Source: Clostridium sp. OF03-18AA (GTDB lineage: Bacteria; Bacillota; Clostridia; Lachnospirales; Lachnospiraceae). From it: a DNA stretch of 64,000 nucleotides. Where the stretch lies: NCBI RefSeq assembly GCF_003478035.1, contig NZ_QUEP01000007.1:62001-126000 (forward strand), written 5' to 3'. Below the pieces are notes generated by a model, which saw only the letters and a program-made list of their open reading frames with translations, did no database searches and was not told the DNA's origin. The position numbers and the translations under genes are program-made. Below, piece after piece: positions 55,834-63,900 of the stretch. Numbering within the stretch: position 1 is the first letter of the stretch; each line of letters starts with the position of its first letter.

Positions 55834-58050
55834 CTATCTTGACGCTGTCACAAGTTTTCCGCTGCCGGAGGCGCCTTCCGGGTACGAACCTGTACTTCCC
55901 GGATTCGTACTTCCGGAGGTACCGGTCGTGCCCGAAGATGTCGTCACGAGCTTTCCGGAGCCGGAAGCACCTTCCGGATAGGAACTCTGTGTCCCGGAAG
56001 TGCTGCTTCCCGGACCGGAAGTTCCGGAACTACTTCCGGAGCTCGATGTACCTGTCGAACCGCCAGGTCCCACCGTTGATCCGGACTGACTTCCCGCCGA
56101 GCTGCCCGTTGACGGGGAGACAACAGTTGTACTGCCGTTTCCGTTTCCTTTTGCAATGGAAACCTGGTATGTTCTCGTATCACCGTTTTCTGCCTTCACT
56201 ACGATCTTAACGATTGTCGTTCCGCTGCCGAGACTGATCGTACCGGCTCCGCTGACAGTTGCCTTGGAGTCGATCGCCGTCGCGCGGATATTGACGGAGG
56301 AAACGGAAGAATCAACAACAAGGTCATATTTCTCCGTATCCTTGCTGAAAGTCGGTGTCAGGGAATATCCGTCGATCGTGATTCCGGACAGTTTATTGTT
56401 CGGGCTTCCATTCACGGTCGGTTTCGCGCACGCTGTTTCCGGCATGTTATTGAACACCGGGATCTTAAAGACAAGTGCCTGTTTCTTCATCGCATCCGTA
56501 TATGCTCTTGCGAGCTTCGCGCCCTCTCCGGCCGCGCCCTCCACGTTGGTCATATACTGGTGCTTGTACAGATTGCTACCCTGCACATTAAACTTTTTTA
56601 AATAGAAGGTATCCTGTCCGTTTTTCAGGAAATTCTCGCTGTAGTAGGTCGCTCCGCCAATGATGGACTTCTCAATGGAATTCCATGGTCTGCCGTAACT
56701 TCCCGACTGGGATGCATACCAGAGTCCTCTTGTAATTGCAGACATGGATCCCGACGCAAAAGCGCCGACATTAAAGAAGTTATAATATCCTTCATAGCCT
56801 GCGGTCTTTCCTGAAATACTTCCCGACTTTCCGGTTCCCTGCTCCTGAAGGATCATCGCTCCGAGAACGTAAGGATTGACACCGGTCTGCGCAGCCGCCT
56901 TCATGATGATATCCACATAAGTCTGCCCGGTCGGTACCGGAGATGTGTTTGACGCACCGGTATTGTCATCGGTGATCGAGGATGCATCCATTCCCGGGCC
57001 GTACTCGACCTCCGGGAGTGCCGTCGTGATCACTTTTCTCTGGCTGATCGTGGAGCTCACTGTGGAACCAGGGCCCTCAAGACTCACGCCCTGACTGCCG
57101 GTACTGCCGGAGCTGCTTCCCGAAGAAGTTCCTCCGGATGTGCCCGTGCTCATTCCCGGTCCATAGCTCTCTCCCTGCTGGAGCGAGCCGGAAGTCCCTG
57201 TGCTTCCGCTGTTATTGACGACCGGAGAGTTTCCGGAACCGGTGGTCTCCTGCACGCTCTGGGTCGCCGCGGTTGTCGACTCCGGTGTTTTTTCCAGGAA
57301 TGTTCCGGTGATCAGGCTTGTAAGTCCCTCTCTCGTCTGCGCATTGCTGTCGTAAGCATGATGCAGGAACTGGAACACGTAAGTATCATTCAAAAAGTTT
57401 CTCGGATCCATATAGTAGGCGACAATATCTTTTGATGCCGCCACCCAGGACGATCCGTCAAAGCCTGTCCAGATTCCGGTATTCCAGTCATAGGCACCGT
57501 ACTCTGTGGATTTCCAGGAAGAAATGCTGGATTTTGATACCAGATTCGTTCCGACAGCTCCCTCCGCCGCCATCACGTCGCTCCAGTTCAGCCCCGTCTT
57601 CTGAGCCTGAAAGACCCAGGTCGGATGCTCCGTGTGAAGTGTCCGCAGAGACACCTTATAGCTTTCCGGGAATCCCTGACTGTTCAGATAATTCTCAAAC
57701 GTGGAGTCATAGCTGTAGGATACCGGGAATTTAATATAATCTGACCGGACGTAGCCTTCCTGCGTCCCGGATCCGGAAGAAAACTGGATCTTATACCAGG
57801 TTTTTCCATCCGATCCGGCTGTCTCGGAGACCACCGTGACGGCCGCCCCGTAGGCCAGCTTTTTTACGACGGATCCCGTCGTCCCCGGTGTGCTTCTCAC
57901 ATTCAGGGTAGTCGCATTTACCGTCGCCGAACCTGTCGCCGCATACGCCAGAGACAGTCCGGATATCATCGTTCCGGTCCGAGCCGCGCAGTCCCCCAAA
58001 AGGACCGCTCCCAGCATCAGCGCCAGAATTCTTTTTTGTTTTTTTGTCAT
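55834..58050 (-). CDS. Secreted SH3b-N-acetylglucosaminidase with cadherin-like domain
   Basis: A 738-residue exported protein. After the signal peptide comes a bacterial SH3 domain (about 42-108, TLNVRSTPGTTGSVVKKLAYGAAVTVV). A conserved segment follows (about 110-255, LNSQGFPESYKVSLRTLHTEHPTWVF ... YYMDPRNFL), then a Gly/Ser/Thr linker (256-375), the glucosaminidase core (376-530) with catalytic Glu likely at 403 in ILQEQGTG and the NFFNVGAF motif, and a cadherin-like domain (about 545-635). The tail holds two copies of SYPEGASGSGKLVT. I use the ATG at 58050 with GGGAGAG upstream; the longer frame runs back through the promoter. It should cleave peptidoglycan glycan chains. Confidence 0.9.
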   Translation of the reverse strand: MTKKQKRILALMLGAVLLGDCAARTGTMISGLSLAYAATGSATVNATTLNVRSTPGTTGSVVKKLAYGAAVTVVSETAGSDGKTWYKIQFSSGSGTQEGYVRSDYIKFPVSYSYDSTFENYLNSQGFPESYKVSLRTLHTEHPTWVFQAQKTGLNWSDVMAAEGAVGTNLVSKSSISSWKSTEYGAYDWNTGIWTGFDGSSWVAASKDIVAYYMDPRNFLNDTYVFQFLHHAYDSNAQTREGLTSLITGTFLEKTPESTTAATQSVQETTGSGNSPVVNNSGSTGTSGSLQQGESYGPGMSTGTSGGTSSGSSSGSTGSQGVSLEGPGSTVSSTISQRKVITTALPEVEYGPGMDASSITDDNTGASNTSPVPTGQTYVDIIMKAAAQTGVNPYVLGAMILQEQGTGKSGSISGKTAGYEGYYNFFNVGAFASGSMSAITRGLWYASQSGSYGRPWNSIEKSIIGGATYYSENFLKNGQDTFYLKKFNVQGSNLYKHQYMTNVEGAAGEGAKLARAYTDAMKKQALVFKIPVFNNMPETACAKPTVNGSPNNKLSGITIDGYSLTPTFSKDTEKYDLVVDSSVSSVNIRATAIDSKATVSGAGTISLGSGTTIVKIVVKAENGDTRTYQVSIAKGNGNGSTTVVSPSTGSSAGSQSGSTVGPGGSTGTSSSGSSSGTSGPGSSTSGTQSSYPEGASGSGKLVTTSSGTTGTSGSTNPGSTGSYPEGASGSGKLVTASR

Positions 58051-58110
58051 GTTTTTCTTCTCTCCCACTGCCGGTTTCGTGATTTTTTGCATAAAACCGA
58101 CATCATACCC

Positions 58111-58140
58111 ATTATAATGACAAAGGCACTTTTCTGTCAA
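58111..58140 (-). promoter_or_regulatory. Promoter of glucosaminidase/cohesin-protein genes
   Basis: TTGACA (58135-58140) and TATAAT (58111-58116) on the minus strand are 18 bp apart, both perfect consensus hexamers, suggesting strong vegetative expression. Confidence 0.92.
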
Positions 58141-58217
58141 CCGCGCAGGGAAAACTTCACACAAATTCCAAATATTGCCGCATTTTCTTAAGGGTTTTGT
58201 AAAAGTTTGGTTAAATA

Positions 58218-58296
58218 GAATGTGCCTCGGCACATTCGTGCGCCTCGCGCGGTCGCTTGCGACAATCTTCATCTTCGCGCGAGTGTGCATCTTAGG
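58218..58296. repeat. Palindromic repeat, family C copy 2 with nested stem
   Basis: GAATGTGCC-TC-GGCACATTC (58218-58237) is shared with 11424-11443 including the following CGT. It continues into a nested structure: CTCGCGCG / CGCGCGAG enclosing GTCGC-TT-GCGAC. Confidence 0.6.
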
Positions 58297-58307
58297 CACG
58301 CAGTGCC

Positions 58308-58350
58308 TTTTTTTAACAGGAAGTTCCATCGGAATTTCCTGTTAAAAAAA
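58308..58350. terminator. Symmetric A/T-flanked hairpin
   Basis: A perfect 15-bp inverted repeat (58308-58322 with 58336-58350), with inner TTCC / GGAA. It has T7 on one side and A7 on the other, so it could terminate from either side. It overlaps the T run of the next hairpin. Confidence 0.8.
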
Positions 58351-58378
58351 TCCGGCACCTCCTCTCGGAAATGCCGGA
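58344..58378 (-). terminator. Terminator of the decarboxylase operon
   Basis: TCCGGCA / TGCCGGA stem with seven T residues on the minus strand, about 40 bases after the last stop codon of the operon. Confidence 0.92.
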
Positions 58379-58419
58379 CTCACTTTTTTCGTCAATTGAT
58401 ATTCAGATTTACTGCAAAA

Positions 58420-59832
58420 TTATACCGGATAAGCTTTATTCGCTTTGTCAGCAGTCTTCTGGTCAACCTTCGTCTGCTGTGCTTCGCGGTACTCGAAGAA
58501 GTCTTTCGCTACAGCCGGGAACAGAGCGTAGGATAAAACATCCTCATCCTGCTGCTTCCACTGTGCGCACTCCTTCTCGAATTTCGGTAACTGCGGCGGG
58601 ATCAGATCTGCTGGACGACAGGTGATCGGAGTCGCGTCACCGATGATCTTCTTCTGGACTTCTTTGTTGAACGGTTTCACCGTCTTACCAAATTCGCCCA
58701 TCATGATCTTCTTGGATTCCTTCGGAACCATTTTGTATCTCTCGCCGGAAAGAACGTTCATAACAGCCTGTGTACCAACGATCTGGGAGGACGGAGTTAC
58801 AAGCGGCGGTTCGCCGAAATCTTTTCTTACTCTCGGGATTTCCTCAAGCACTGCGCGGTACTTGTCTTCCTGTCCTGCTTCCTTTAACTGGGAAACAAGG
58901 TTGGAAAGCATTCCGCCCGGTACCTGGTACTGGAGAGTCTTTATGTTGACACCGAGAACCTTCGGATTCAGGAGTCCGCTCTTTAAAGCTTCCTCACGGA
59001 TCGGAGTGAAGTAATCGGTGATCTCTGCAAGCAGATTCTGGTCGTAACCAGTATCATACTTGGTTCCGCGGAATGTCTCGACCATAACTTCTGTTGCTGG
59101 CTGGGATGTACCGAGAGCCAGCGGAGACATTGCACAGTCAATGATATCACAGCCTGCTTCCACAGCCTTTAAGTATGTCATGGAAGCAACACCGGAGGTA
59201 TAGTGCGTGTGCAGGTCGATCGGCAGTTTAGTGCCCTGCTTTAATGCCGTAACGAGCTCGGAAGCCGCATACGGAGTTAAAAGACCAGCCATATCCTTGA
59301 TGCAGAGGGAGTCAGCGCCCATGCTCTCGATCTCGGAAGCGATATTCTTCCAGTAATCAAGTGTATACGCATCGCCTAATGTGTAGCAAAGGGCGATCTG
59401 GGCATGTCCGCCTTCCTTCTTTGTCGCCTTAACGGCAGTCTCAAGGTTTCTGATATCATTCAGGCAGTCGAAAATACGGATAATATCAATTCCGTTTGCG
59501 ATGGATTTCTGTACGAAGTACTCAACCACATCGTCCGCGTAATGATTGTATCCAAGGATGTTCTGACCACGAAACAGCATCTGGAGCTTTGTGTTCTTAA
59601 AACCGGCTCTCAGCTTTCTGAGTCTCTCCCACGGATCTTCTTTCAGGAAACGCAGGCAGGCATCAAAAGTAGCGCCGCCCCAGCATTCTACTGCGTGGTA
59701 GCCAACTTTATCCATTTTGTCAACGATCGGAAGCATCTGCTCAGTCGTCATTCTTGTTGCAAGGAGAGACTGATGCGCATCACGAAGAACGGTCTCAACG
59801 ATCTTAACCGGCTTTTTCTGAACTTCTGCCAT
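58420..59832 (-). CDS. oadA: Oxaloacetate decarboxylase alpha / pyruvate carboxyltransferase subunit
   Basis: A 470-residue DRE-TIM-type carboxyltransferase acting on pyruvate/oxaloacetate. Motifs are VETVLRDAHQSLLATRM, the metal/carboxylated-Lys segment CIKDMAGLL, and DLHTHYTSGVASMTYLKAVEAG, with the PYC_OADA domain behind (PGGMLSNLVSQLKEAG). The C-terminal biotin domain of classical OadA is absent; biotin is supplied by the separate carrier gene upstream. AGGAGGA precedes the ATG. Last gene of the operon. It could act as oxaloacetate decarboxylase alpha or as the 5S-like half of a transcarboxylase. Confidence 0.93.
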   Translation of the reverse strand: MAEVQKKPVKIVETVLRDAHQSLLATRMTTEQMLPIVDKMDKVGYHAVECWGGATFDACLRFLKEDPWERLRKLRAGFKNTKLQMLFRGQNILGYNHYADDVVEYFVQKSIANGIDIIRIFDCLNDIRNLETAVKATKKEGGHAQIALCYTLGDAYTLDYWKNIASEIESMGADSLCIKDMAGLLTPYAASELVTALKQGTKLPIDLHTHYTSGVASMTYLKAVEAGCDIIDCAMSPLALGTSQPATEVMVETFRGTKYDTGYDQNLLAEITDYFTPIREEALKSGLLNPKVLGVNIKTLQYQVPGGMLSNLVSQLKEAGQEDKYRAVLEEIPRVRKDFGEPPLVTPSSQIVGTQAVMNVLSGERYKMVPKESKKIMMGEFGKTVKPFNKEVQKKIIGDATPITCRPADLIPPQLPKFEKECAQWKQQDEDVLSYALFPAVAKDFFEYREAQQTKVDQKTADKANKAYPV

Positions 59833-59899
59833 TTTATTATCCTCCTACCGGGAGATCTGCCTGAGCAGACCTCCCCTATATCAAAAGTTTCGGTTTCAA

Positions 59900-61048
59900 T
59901 TAAACTCCGAAGATAGCCATGAAGGTACCGGCAGCAACTGCTGTACCGATAACACCTGCTACGTTCGGACCCATTGCATGCATCAGAAGGAAGTTTGTCG
60001 GATCTGCCTCAGAACCAACCTTCTGGGATACACGGGCTGCCATCGGAACTGCGGATACTCCGGCAGAACCGATTAACGGATTAACCTTACCACCAGTTAC
60101 CTTGCACATGAGCTTACCGAAGATAACGCCGGCTGCTGTACCGAACGCGAACGCGATAAGTCCAAGGATAACGATCTTGATGGTTGTAACTTTTAAGAAT
60201 CTCTCAGCACTTGTTGTAGCGCCAACGGAAAGACCGAGAACGATTACAACGATGTACATAAGAGCGTTGGAAGCTGTCTCCTGTAACTGTTTAACAACGC
60301 CAGACTCACGGAAGAGGTTACCAACCATAAGCATACCAACGAGCGGTGCAGTTGTCGGAAGGATCATACAAACAACGATCGTAACGATAACCGGGAAGAG
60401 GATCTTCTCAAGTTTGGATACCGGACGAAGCTGTTCCATCTTGATCTTTCTCTCTTCTTCTGTTGTTAAGAGTTTCATGATCGGCGGCTGGATGATCGGA
60501 ACGAGCGCCATGTAGGAGTAAGCTGCTACAGCGATCGGTCCCATGAACTCTGTCTGTCCAAGCTTACCAGCAAGGAAGATGGAAGTCGGGCCGTCTGCAC
60601 CACCGATGATGGAGATCGCAGCTGCTGCCTTGTCGTTGAAGCCCATGAAAATAGCCATAAAGTAAGCGGCGTAGATACCGAACTGAGCGGCAGCGCCTAA
60701 AAGGAAGCTCTTCGGGTTAGCGATGAGCGGACCGAAGTCTGTCATAGCGCCGACACCCATGAAGATCAGGGACGGGAGAATACTCCACTCGTCCAGTAAA
60801 TAAAAGTAGTGAAGAAGTCCTCCAACACCGTTGGAAGAATCTTCAATGCTCAGCATAATATCCGGATAGATATTTACGAGCAGCATACCAAAGGAAATCG
60901 GCACAAGAAGAAGCGGCTCGAACCCTTTACCGATTGCAAGGTAAAGGAAGATACACGCAACTAAGATCATGATCAGGTTTCCTACGCTTAAGTTCAGGAA
61001 TGCTGTCTGCTGAAGAAGATTCAAAAGTGTATTTTGAATGTATTCCAT
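59900..61048 (-). CDS. oadB: Na+-transporting decarboxylase beta subunit
   Basis: A 382-residue polytopic membrane protein of the OadB/MmdB/GcdB family. Key conserved regions are [15 protein letters not shown], whose Asp is required for Na+ transport, and the C-terminal [39 protein letters not shown]. It decarboxylates carboxybiotin and moves Na+ outwards. GGAGGG precedes the ATG. It lies between the biotin carrier and OadA genes. Confidence 0.97.
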   Translation of the reverse strand: MEYIQNTLLNLLQQTAFLNLSVGNLIMILVACIFLYLAIGKGFEPLLLVPISFGMLLVNIYPDIMLSIEDSSNGVGGLLHYFYLLDEWSILPSLIFMGVGAMTDFGPLIANPKSFLLGAAAQFGIYAAYFMAIFMGFNDKAAAAISIIGGADGPTSIFLAGKLGQTEFMGPIAVAAYSYMALVPIIQPPIMKLLTTEEERKIKMEQLRPVSKLEKILFPVIVTIVVCMILPTTAPLVGMLMVGNLFRESGVVKQLQETASNALMYIVVIVLGLSVGATTSAERFLKVTTIKIVILGLIAFAFGTAAGVIFGKLMCKVTGGKVNPLIGSAGVSAVPMAARVSQKVGSEADPTNFLLMHAMGPNVAGVIGTAVAAGTFMAIFGV

Positions 61049-61086
61049 GTTAATCCCTCCATGTGGAATCTGCAGTCAGCAGAAAA

Positions 61087-61464
61087 TTAGTTTAATGTAG
61101 CGAGTGTAGCACCCGGCTCTACGGAATCACCAACAGCAACGTTGATTGTTGCAACAGTGCCGTCCTGCGGAGCAACGATCTCGTTCTCCATCTTCATAGC
61201 TTCAAGGATCAGGAGAACCTGACCTCTCTTAACAGCCTGACCTGCAGATGCCTTAACGCCAAGGATCTTACCCGGCATCGGAGCTGTAACTGCTACTGCG
61301 CCTGCTGCGCCAGCCGGAGCTGCCGGAGCTGCCTTCGGTGCTGCTGCCGGTGCTGCCTTCGGAGCCGGTGCTGCTGCCTTCGGTGCGGAAGCTGCGCCTG
61401 TGAAGCCCTCTTCTACTGTTACTTCATATACATTACCGTTTACTGTGATTGTATAATTTTTCAT
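61087..61464 (-). CDS. Biotin carboxyl carrier protein
   Basis: A 125-residue carrier. A short N-terminal domain (MKNYTITVNGNVYEVTVEE) and an Ala/Pro linker of about 35 residues precede a biotinyl domain with the attachment motif EAMKMEN (Lys about 91). It would ferry CO2 between the two carboxyltransferases and OadB. It corresponds to MmdC or to the detached C-terminus of OadA. Confidence 0.96.
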   Translation of the reverse strand: MKNYTITVNGNVYEVTVEEGFTGAASAPKAAAPAPKAAPAAAPKAAPAAPAGAAGAVAVTAPMPGKILGVKASAGQAVKRGQVLLILEAMKMENEIVAPQDGTVATINVAVGDSVEPGATLATLN

Positions 61465-61485
61465 TGTGATTTCCTCCTGATAATA

Positions 61486-62277
61486 TTAATTCCAGTTTCT
61501 GTTAGAAACACGTTTGATGGAGCGGACTACAAGTCCGTTGTCAACAGTCTCTTTTCCCTCGTAAGCTGCGATTGCTGCTGTGATTACGGAAACGAGTTCT
61601 GTATCATCGGTAAGGTTCTCCGCCTCAGCCGGAGCTGCTGTCGGAGCCGGTGCTGCTGCAGGGGCCGGAGCTGCTGGTGCTGCCGGTGCTGGCGCTGCCG
61701 CATTCTTCTTTGCTTTCATCTTTGCCTCAAATACGCTGATGTATTTGAACATGCTGATCAGCCAGCTGATGAAGATCAGGACTACGAATACAACGCCCAT
61801 ACCCATTAAGGTATTCATTCCGGCTTTCGCCATCTTCTCGCCTGTTGTGTAAACCGGGGAGAAGGAAATTGTCTCAACTTTGCTGAGATCTTCGTCCGCG
61901 ATCAGAGTGAATTCCATCGCTCTCTTCTCGTAAACGGTGTTCATTCTTGCGATATAGCCGTCATCACCTTTTGTAACGACTGCTGTCTCGCTGGAAACGA
62001 ACGCGCCAAGGTCATCCTTAATGGAATCCCAGGATTTTAACGCATTCTCCATAACAGTATCTTTGTTCTTTACGCTTGTTGCAAGGGCCTGTTCGATGGA
62101 AGCGTCATCCATCTGGTTGAACAGATCCAGGTACTGCTGGGAGCCGGACTGCATCGCCATTTCGATCTGTGGATCGATTGTTTCAGCGGTGTCAGCGGCT
62201 GCAGAGCATCCTGCAAGCGTGAAGAGGCAAACTGCCATGCAGAGTGCAAGCCAGATTCTTCTAATTCTCTGTTTCAT
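61486..62277 (-). CDS. OadG-like subunit with lipoprotein N-terminal domain
   Basis: A 263-residue protein, far longer than the usual 80-100-residue OadG. It starts with a lipoprotein signal (lipobox LAGC, Cys24). An extracytoplasmic helical/beta domain (about 30-150) follows, reminiscent of DUF3887. Then come one membrane span (about 155-178, LMGMGVVFVVLIFISWLISMF), an Ala/Pro-rich cytosolic linker, and a C-terminal segment VVRSIKRVSNRNWN. GAGGTGG precedes the ATG. In classical pumps the gamma subunit joins alpha and beta and aids assembly; the added outer domain is unexplained. Confidence 0.86.
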   Translation of the reverse strand: MKQRIRRIWLALCMAVCLFTLAGCSAAADTAETIDPQIEMAMQSGSQQYLDLFNQMDDASIEQALATSVKNKDTVMENALKSWDSIKDDLGAFVSSETAVVTKGDDGYIARMNTVYEKRAMEFTLIADEDLSKVETISFSPVYTTGEKMAKAGMNTLMGMGVVFVVLIFISWLISMFKYISVFEAKMKAKKNAAAPAPAAPAAPAPAAAPAPTAAPAEAENLTDDTELVSVITAAIAAYEGKETVDNGLVVRSIKRVSNRNWN

Positions 62278-62294
62278 ATTTCAGCCACCTCATA

Positions 62295-63725
62295 TTAGAT
62301 CGTTCCGTGCTTTTTGGACGGACGATCCTCTCTTTTTGTGAACAGCATCTCAAATGCAGCAGCTACACGCTGTCTTGTCTCGGAAGCCTCGATGATATCG
62401 TCTACATATCCTCTCTTTGCTGCCGCAAGTGCGCTTGCCTGCATCTCATTATACTGTGCTGCTTTTTCATTGATCAGGGCTGCCGCATTGTCAGCCTTTG
62501 CGATCTCGTCAGCATACATGATCTTCACAGCCGGTGCTGCTTCCATGACGCCGATCTTCGCGTTCTTCCATGCGTATACAATGTCAGAACCGATGGACTT
62601 GCTGTTCATGGTAAGACCTGCTGTTCCGTTTGCCTTGCCGACAACGACAGTTACCTTCGGAACATCTGCGTTTGCGAATGCGTAGGTCAGGCGTGCTGCC
62701 GCCTTCGCGATCTTCTTCTCGTTGCATTTGCAGTTCTTGTAGCCGTCTACATTGACGAGTGTAAGTACCGGGATCTCGAAAGCGTTGCAGAAGTTTACAA
62801 ATGCTGCTGCTTTCTCACATCCTGCTGCGGTAAGGGCTGCGTCATAAGTAGCAGTCTTCTCGCCGTCTGTATAAACTTCGCTGCGGTTTGCAACACAGCC
62901 AACGGTAGCTCCGTTTAAACGGATAAATGCCGTTACCATCTCCGGTGCATAGTCCTTCTTCATTTCCATGTAGAAGCTATCGTCGGAGATCATGGACAGA
63001 GCGATAGATGTATCGCCTGCGCAATTTTCGATGTCTGTGCAGATTCTGTTTAAGTCATCTTCACATTCGCTGTAAGACATGTCATCCTCATTGTTTGCCG
63101 GGAGGATGGAAACAAGGTTTCTGATCTCTGTGAAAATTTCTTTCTCGGAGCCAGTCGCGCATACGTTTCCTGTCTCTTTTGCCTGATACTCAGCGCTGGA
63201 ATTATCAGCATCGTTCTCAGCGATTACAAACGGAGCATTCACAAACATTTTTGCTTCCTGTTCCATAAATGTAAAATCAGCCATTTCAGATGCCACAGCC
63301 ATTCCGCCGCCGCAGTTTCCAAACACAGCCTGGATCTGCGGGATCACACCGGATGCCATTGCCTGGCAGACATAAAGTTTGCCGAAGCCGTCCAGAGCAT
63401 CCATGCTCTCCTGGAGTCTTAAACCTGCACAGTCAACAAGCCCGATAATGGGTGCGCCCATTTTCATAGCCATATGATAGAGCTTCTCGATCTTCTTTGC
63501 GTGCATTTCGCCGATGGATCCGCCCATAACAGACGCGTCCTGGCTGTACACATAGACGAGAGCGCCATTGATCGTGCCATAACCGGTAACAACACCATCT
63601 GCAGGGGTTTCCTGAGACTGCATGTTGTAATCAGTGCTTCTGGCAGTAATATAAGCACCAACTTCAACAAAGCTGTTGTCATCAAGCAAATCATGAATTC
63701 TGTTGATTGCCGACGTTTTTGTCAT
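62295..63725 (-). CDS. Acyl-CoA-type carboxyl transferase subunit (MmdA-like)
   Basis: A 476-residue carboxyl transferase with paired crotonase-like domains. The N-domain has PADGVVTGYGTINGALVYVYSQDASVMGGSIGEMHAKKI and a GGGMAVASE oxyanion region. The C-domain has NFCNAFEIPVLTLVNVDGY and GSDIVYAWKNAKIGVMEA. It resembles methylmalonyl-CoA decarboxylase alpha / propionyl-CoA carboxylase beta, but is somewhat shorter (members are often over 500 residues) and diverges from the common GG(A)RIQEG motif (here AGLRLQES). The ATG at 63725 follows TGGAGGA. First gene of the operon; substrate probably an acyl-CoA such as methylmalonyl- or malonyl-CoA. Confidence 0.87.
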   Translation of the reverse strand: MTKTSAINRIHDLLDDNSFVEVGAYITARSTDYNMQSQETPADGVVTGYGTINGALVYVYSQDASVMGGSIGEMHAKKIEKLYHMAMKMGAPIIGLVDCAGLRLQESMDALDGFGKLYVCQAMASGVIPQIQAVFGNCGGGMAVASEMADFTFMEQEAKMFVNAPFVIAENDADNSSAEYQAKETGNVCATGSEKEIFTEIRNLVSILPANNEDDMSYSECEDDLNRICTDIENCAGDTSIALSMISDDSFYMEMKKDYAPEMVTAFIRLNGATVGCVANRSEVYTDGEKTATYDAALTAAGCEKAAAFVNFCNAFEIPVLTLVNVDGYKNCKCNEKKIAKAAARLTYAFANADVPKVTVVVGKANGTAGLTMNSKSIGSDIVYAWKNAKIGVMEAAPAVKIMYADEIAKADNAAALINEKAAQYNEMQASALAAAKRGYVDDIIEASETRQRVAAAFEMLFTKREDRPSKKHGTI

Positions 63726-63781
63726 TTTGCTTTCCTCCATTATTCCTTAAATTGACGAAAATCAAATTTCTGCCTAGTGTA

Positions 63782-63810
63782 ATAATAAACGGATTTGATG
63801 CAAAATTCAA
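63782..63810 (-). promoter_or_regulatory. Promoter of the decarboxylase operon
   Basis: TTGAAT (63805-63810) and TATTAT (63782-63787) on the minus strand are 17 bp apart, about 50 bases before the first gene. Confidence 0.8.
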
Positions 63811-63900
63811 GGAGTTTTTCCCCGCTTTAGCAACATTTTTATCCCTTTTCGTCAGAAAAATTTAAGAAACTTTTTTTCTAATGCCTGTCTCGTGATGCAG

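Larger units (their letters stand above)
58051..58419. other. Intergenic region: promoter, repeat C and two hairpins
   Basis: No gene. From right to left on the minus strand it holds the terminator of the decarboxylase operon, a second perfect hairpin, the family C palindrome with a nested stem, and the glucosaminidase promoter, each listed separately. Confidence 0.7.

Noticed and set aside
62295..63725. Firm call as methylmalonyl-CoA decarboxylase alpha (mmdA)
   Set aside because: Overall fold fits, but the protein is short and several signature residues differ, so only the wider carboxyl transferase family is claimed.
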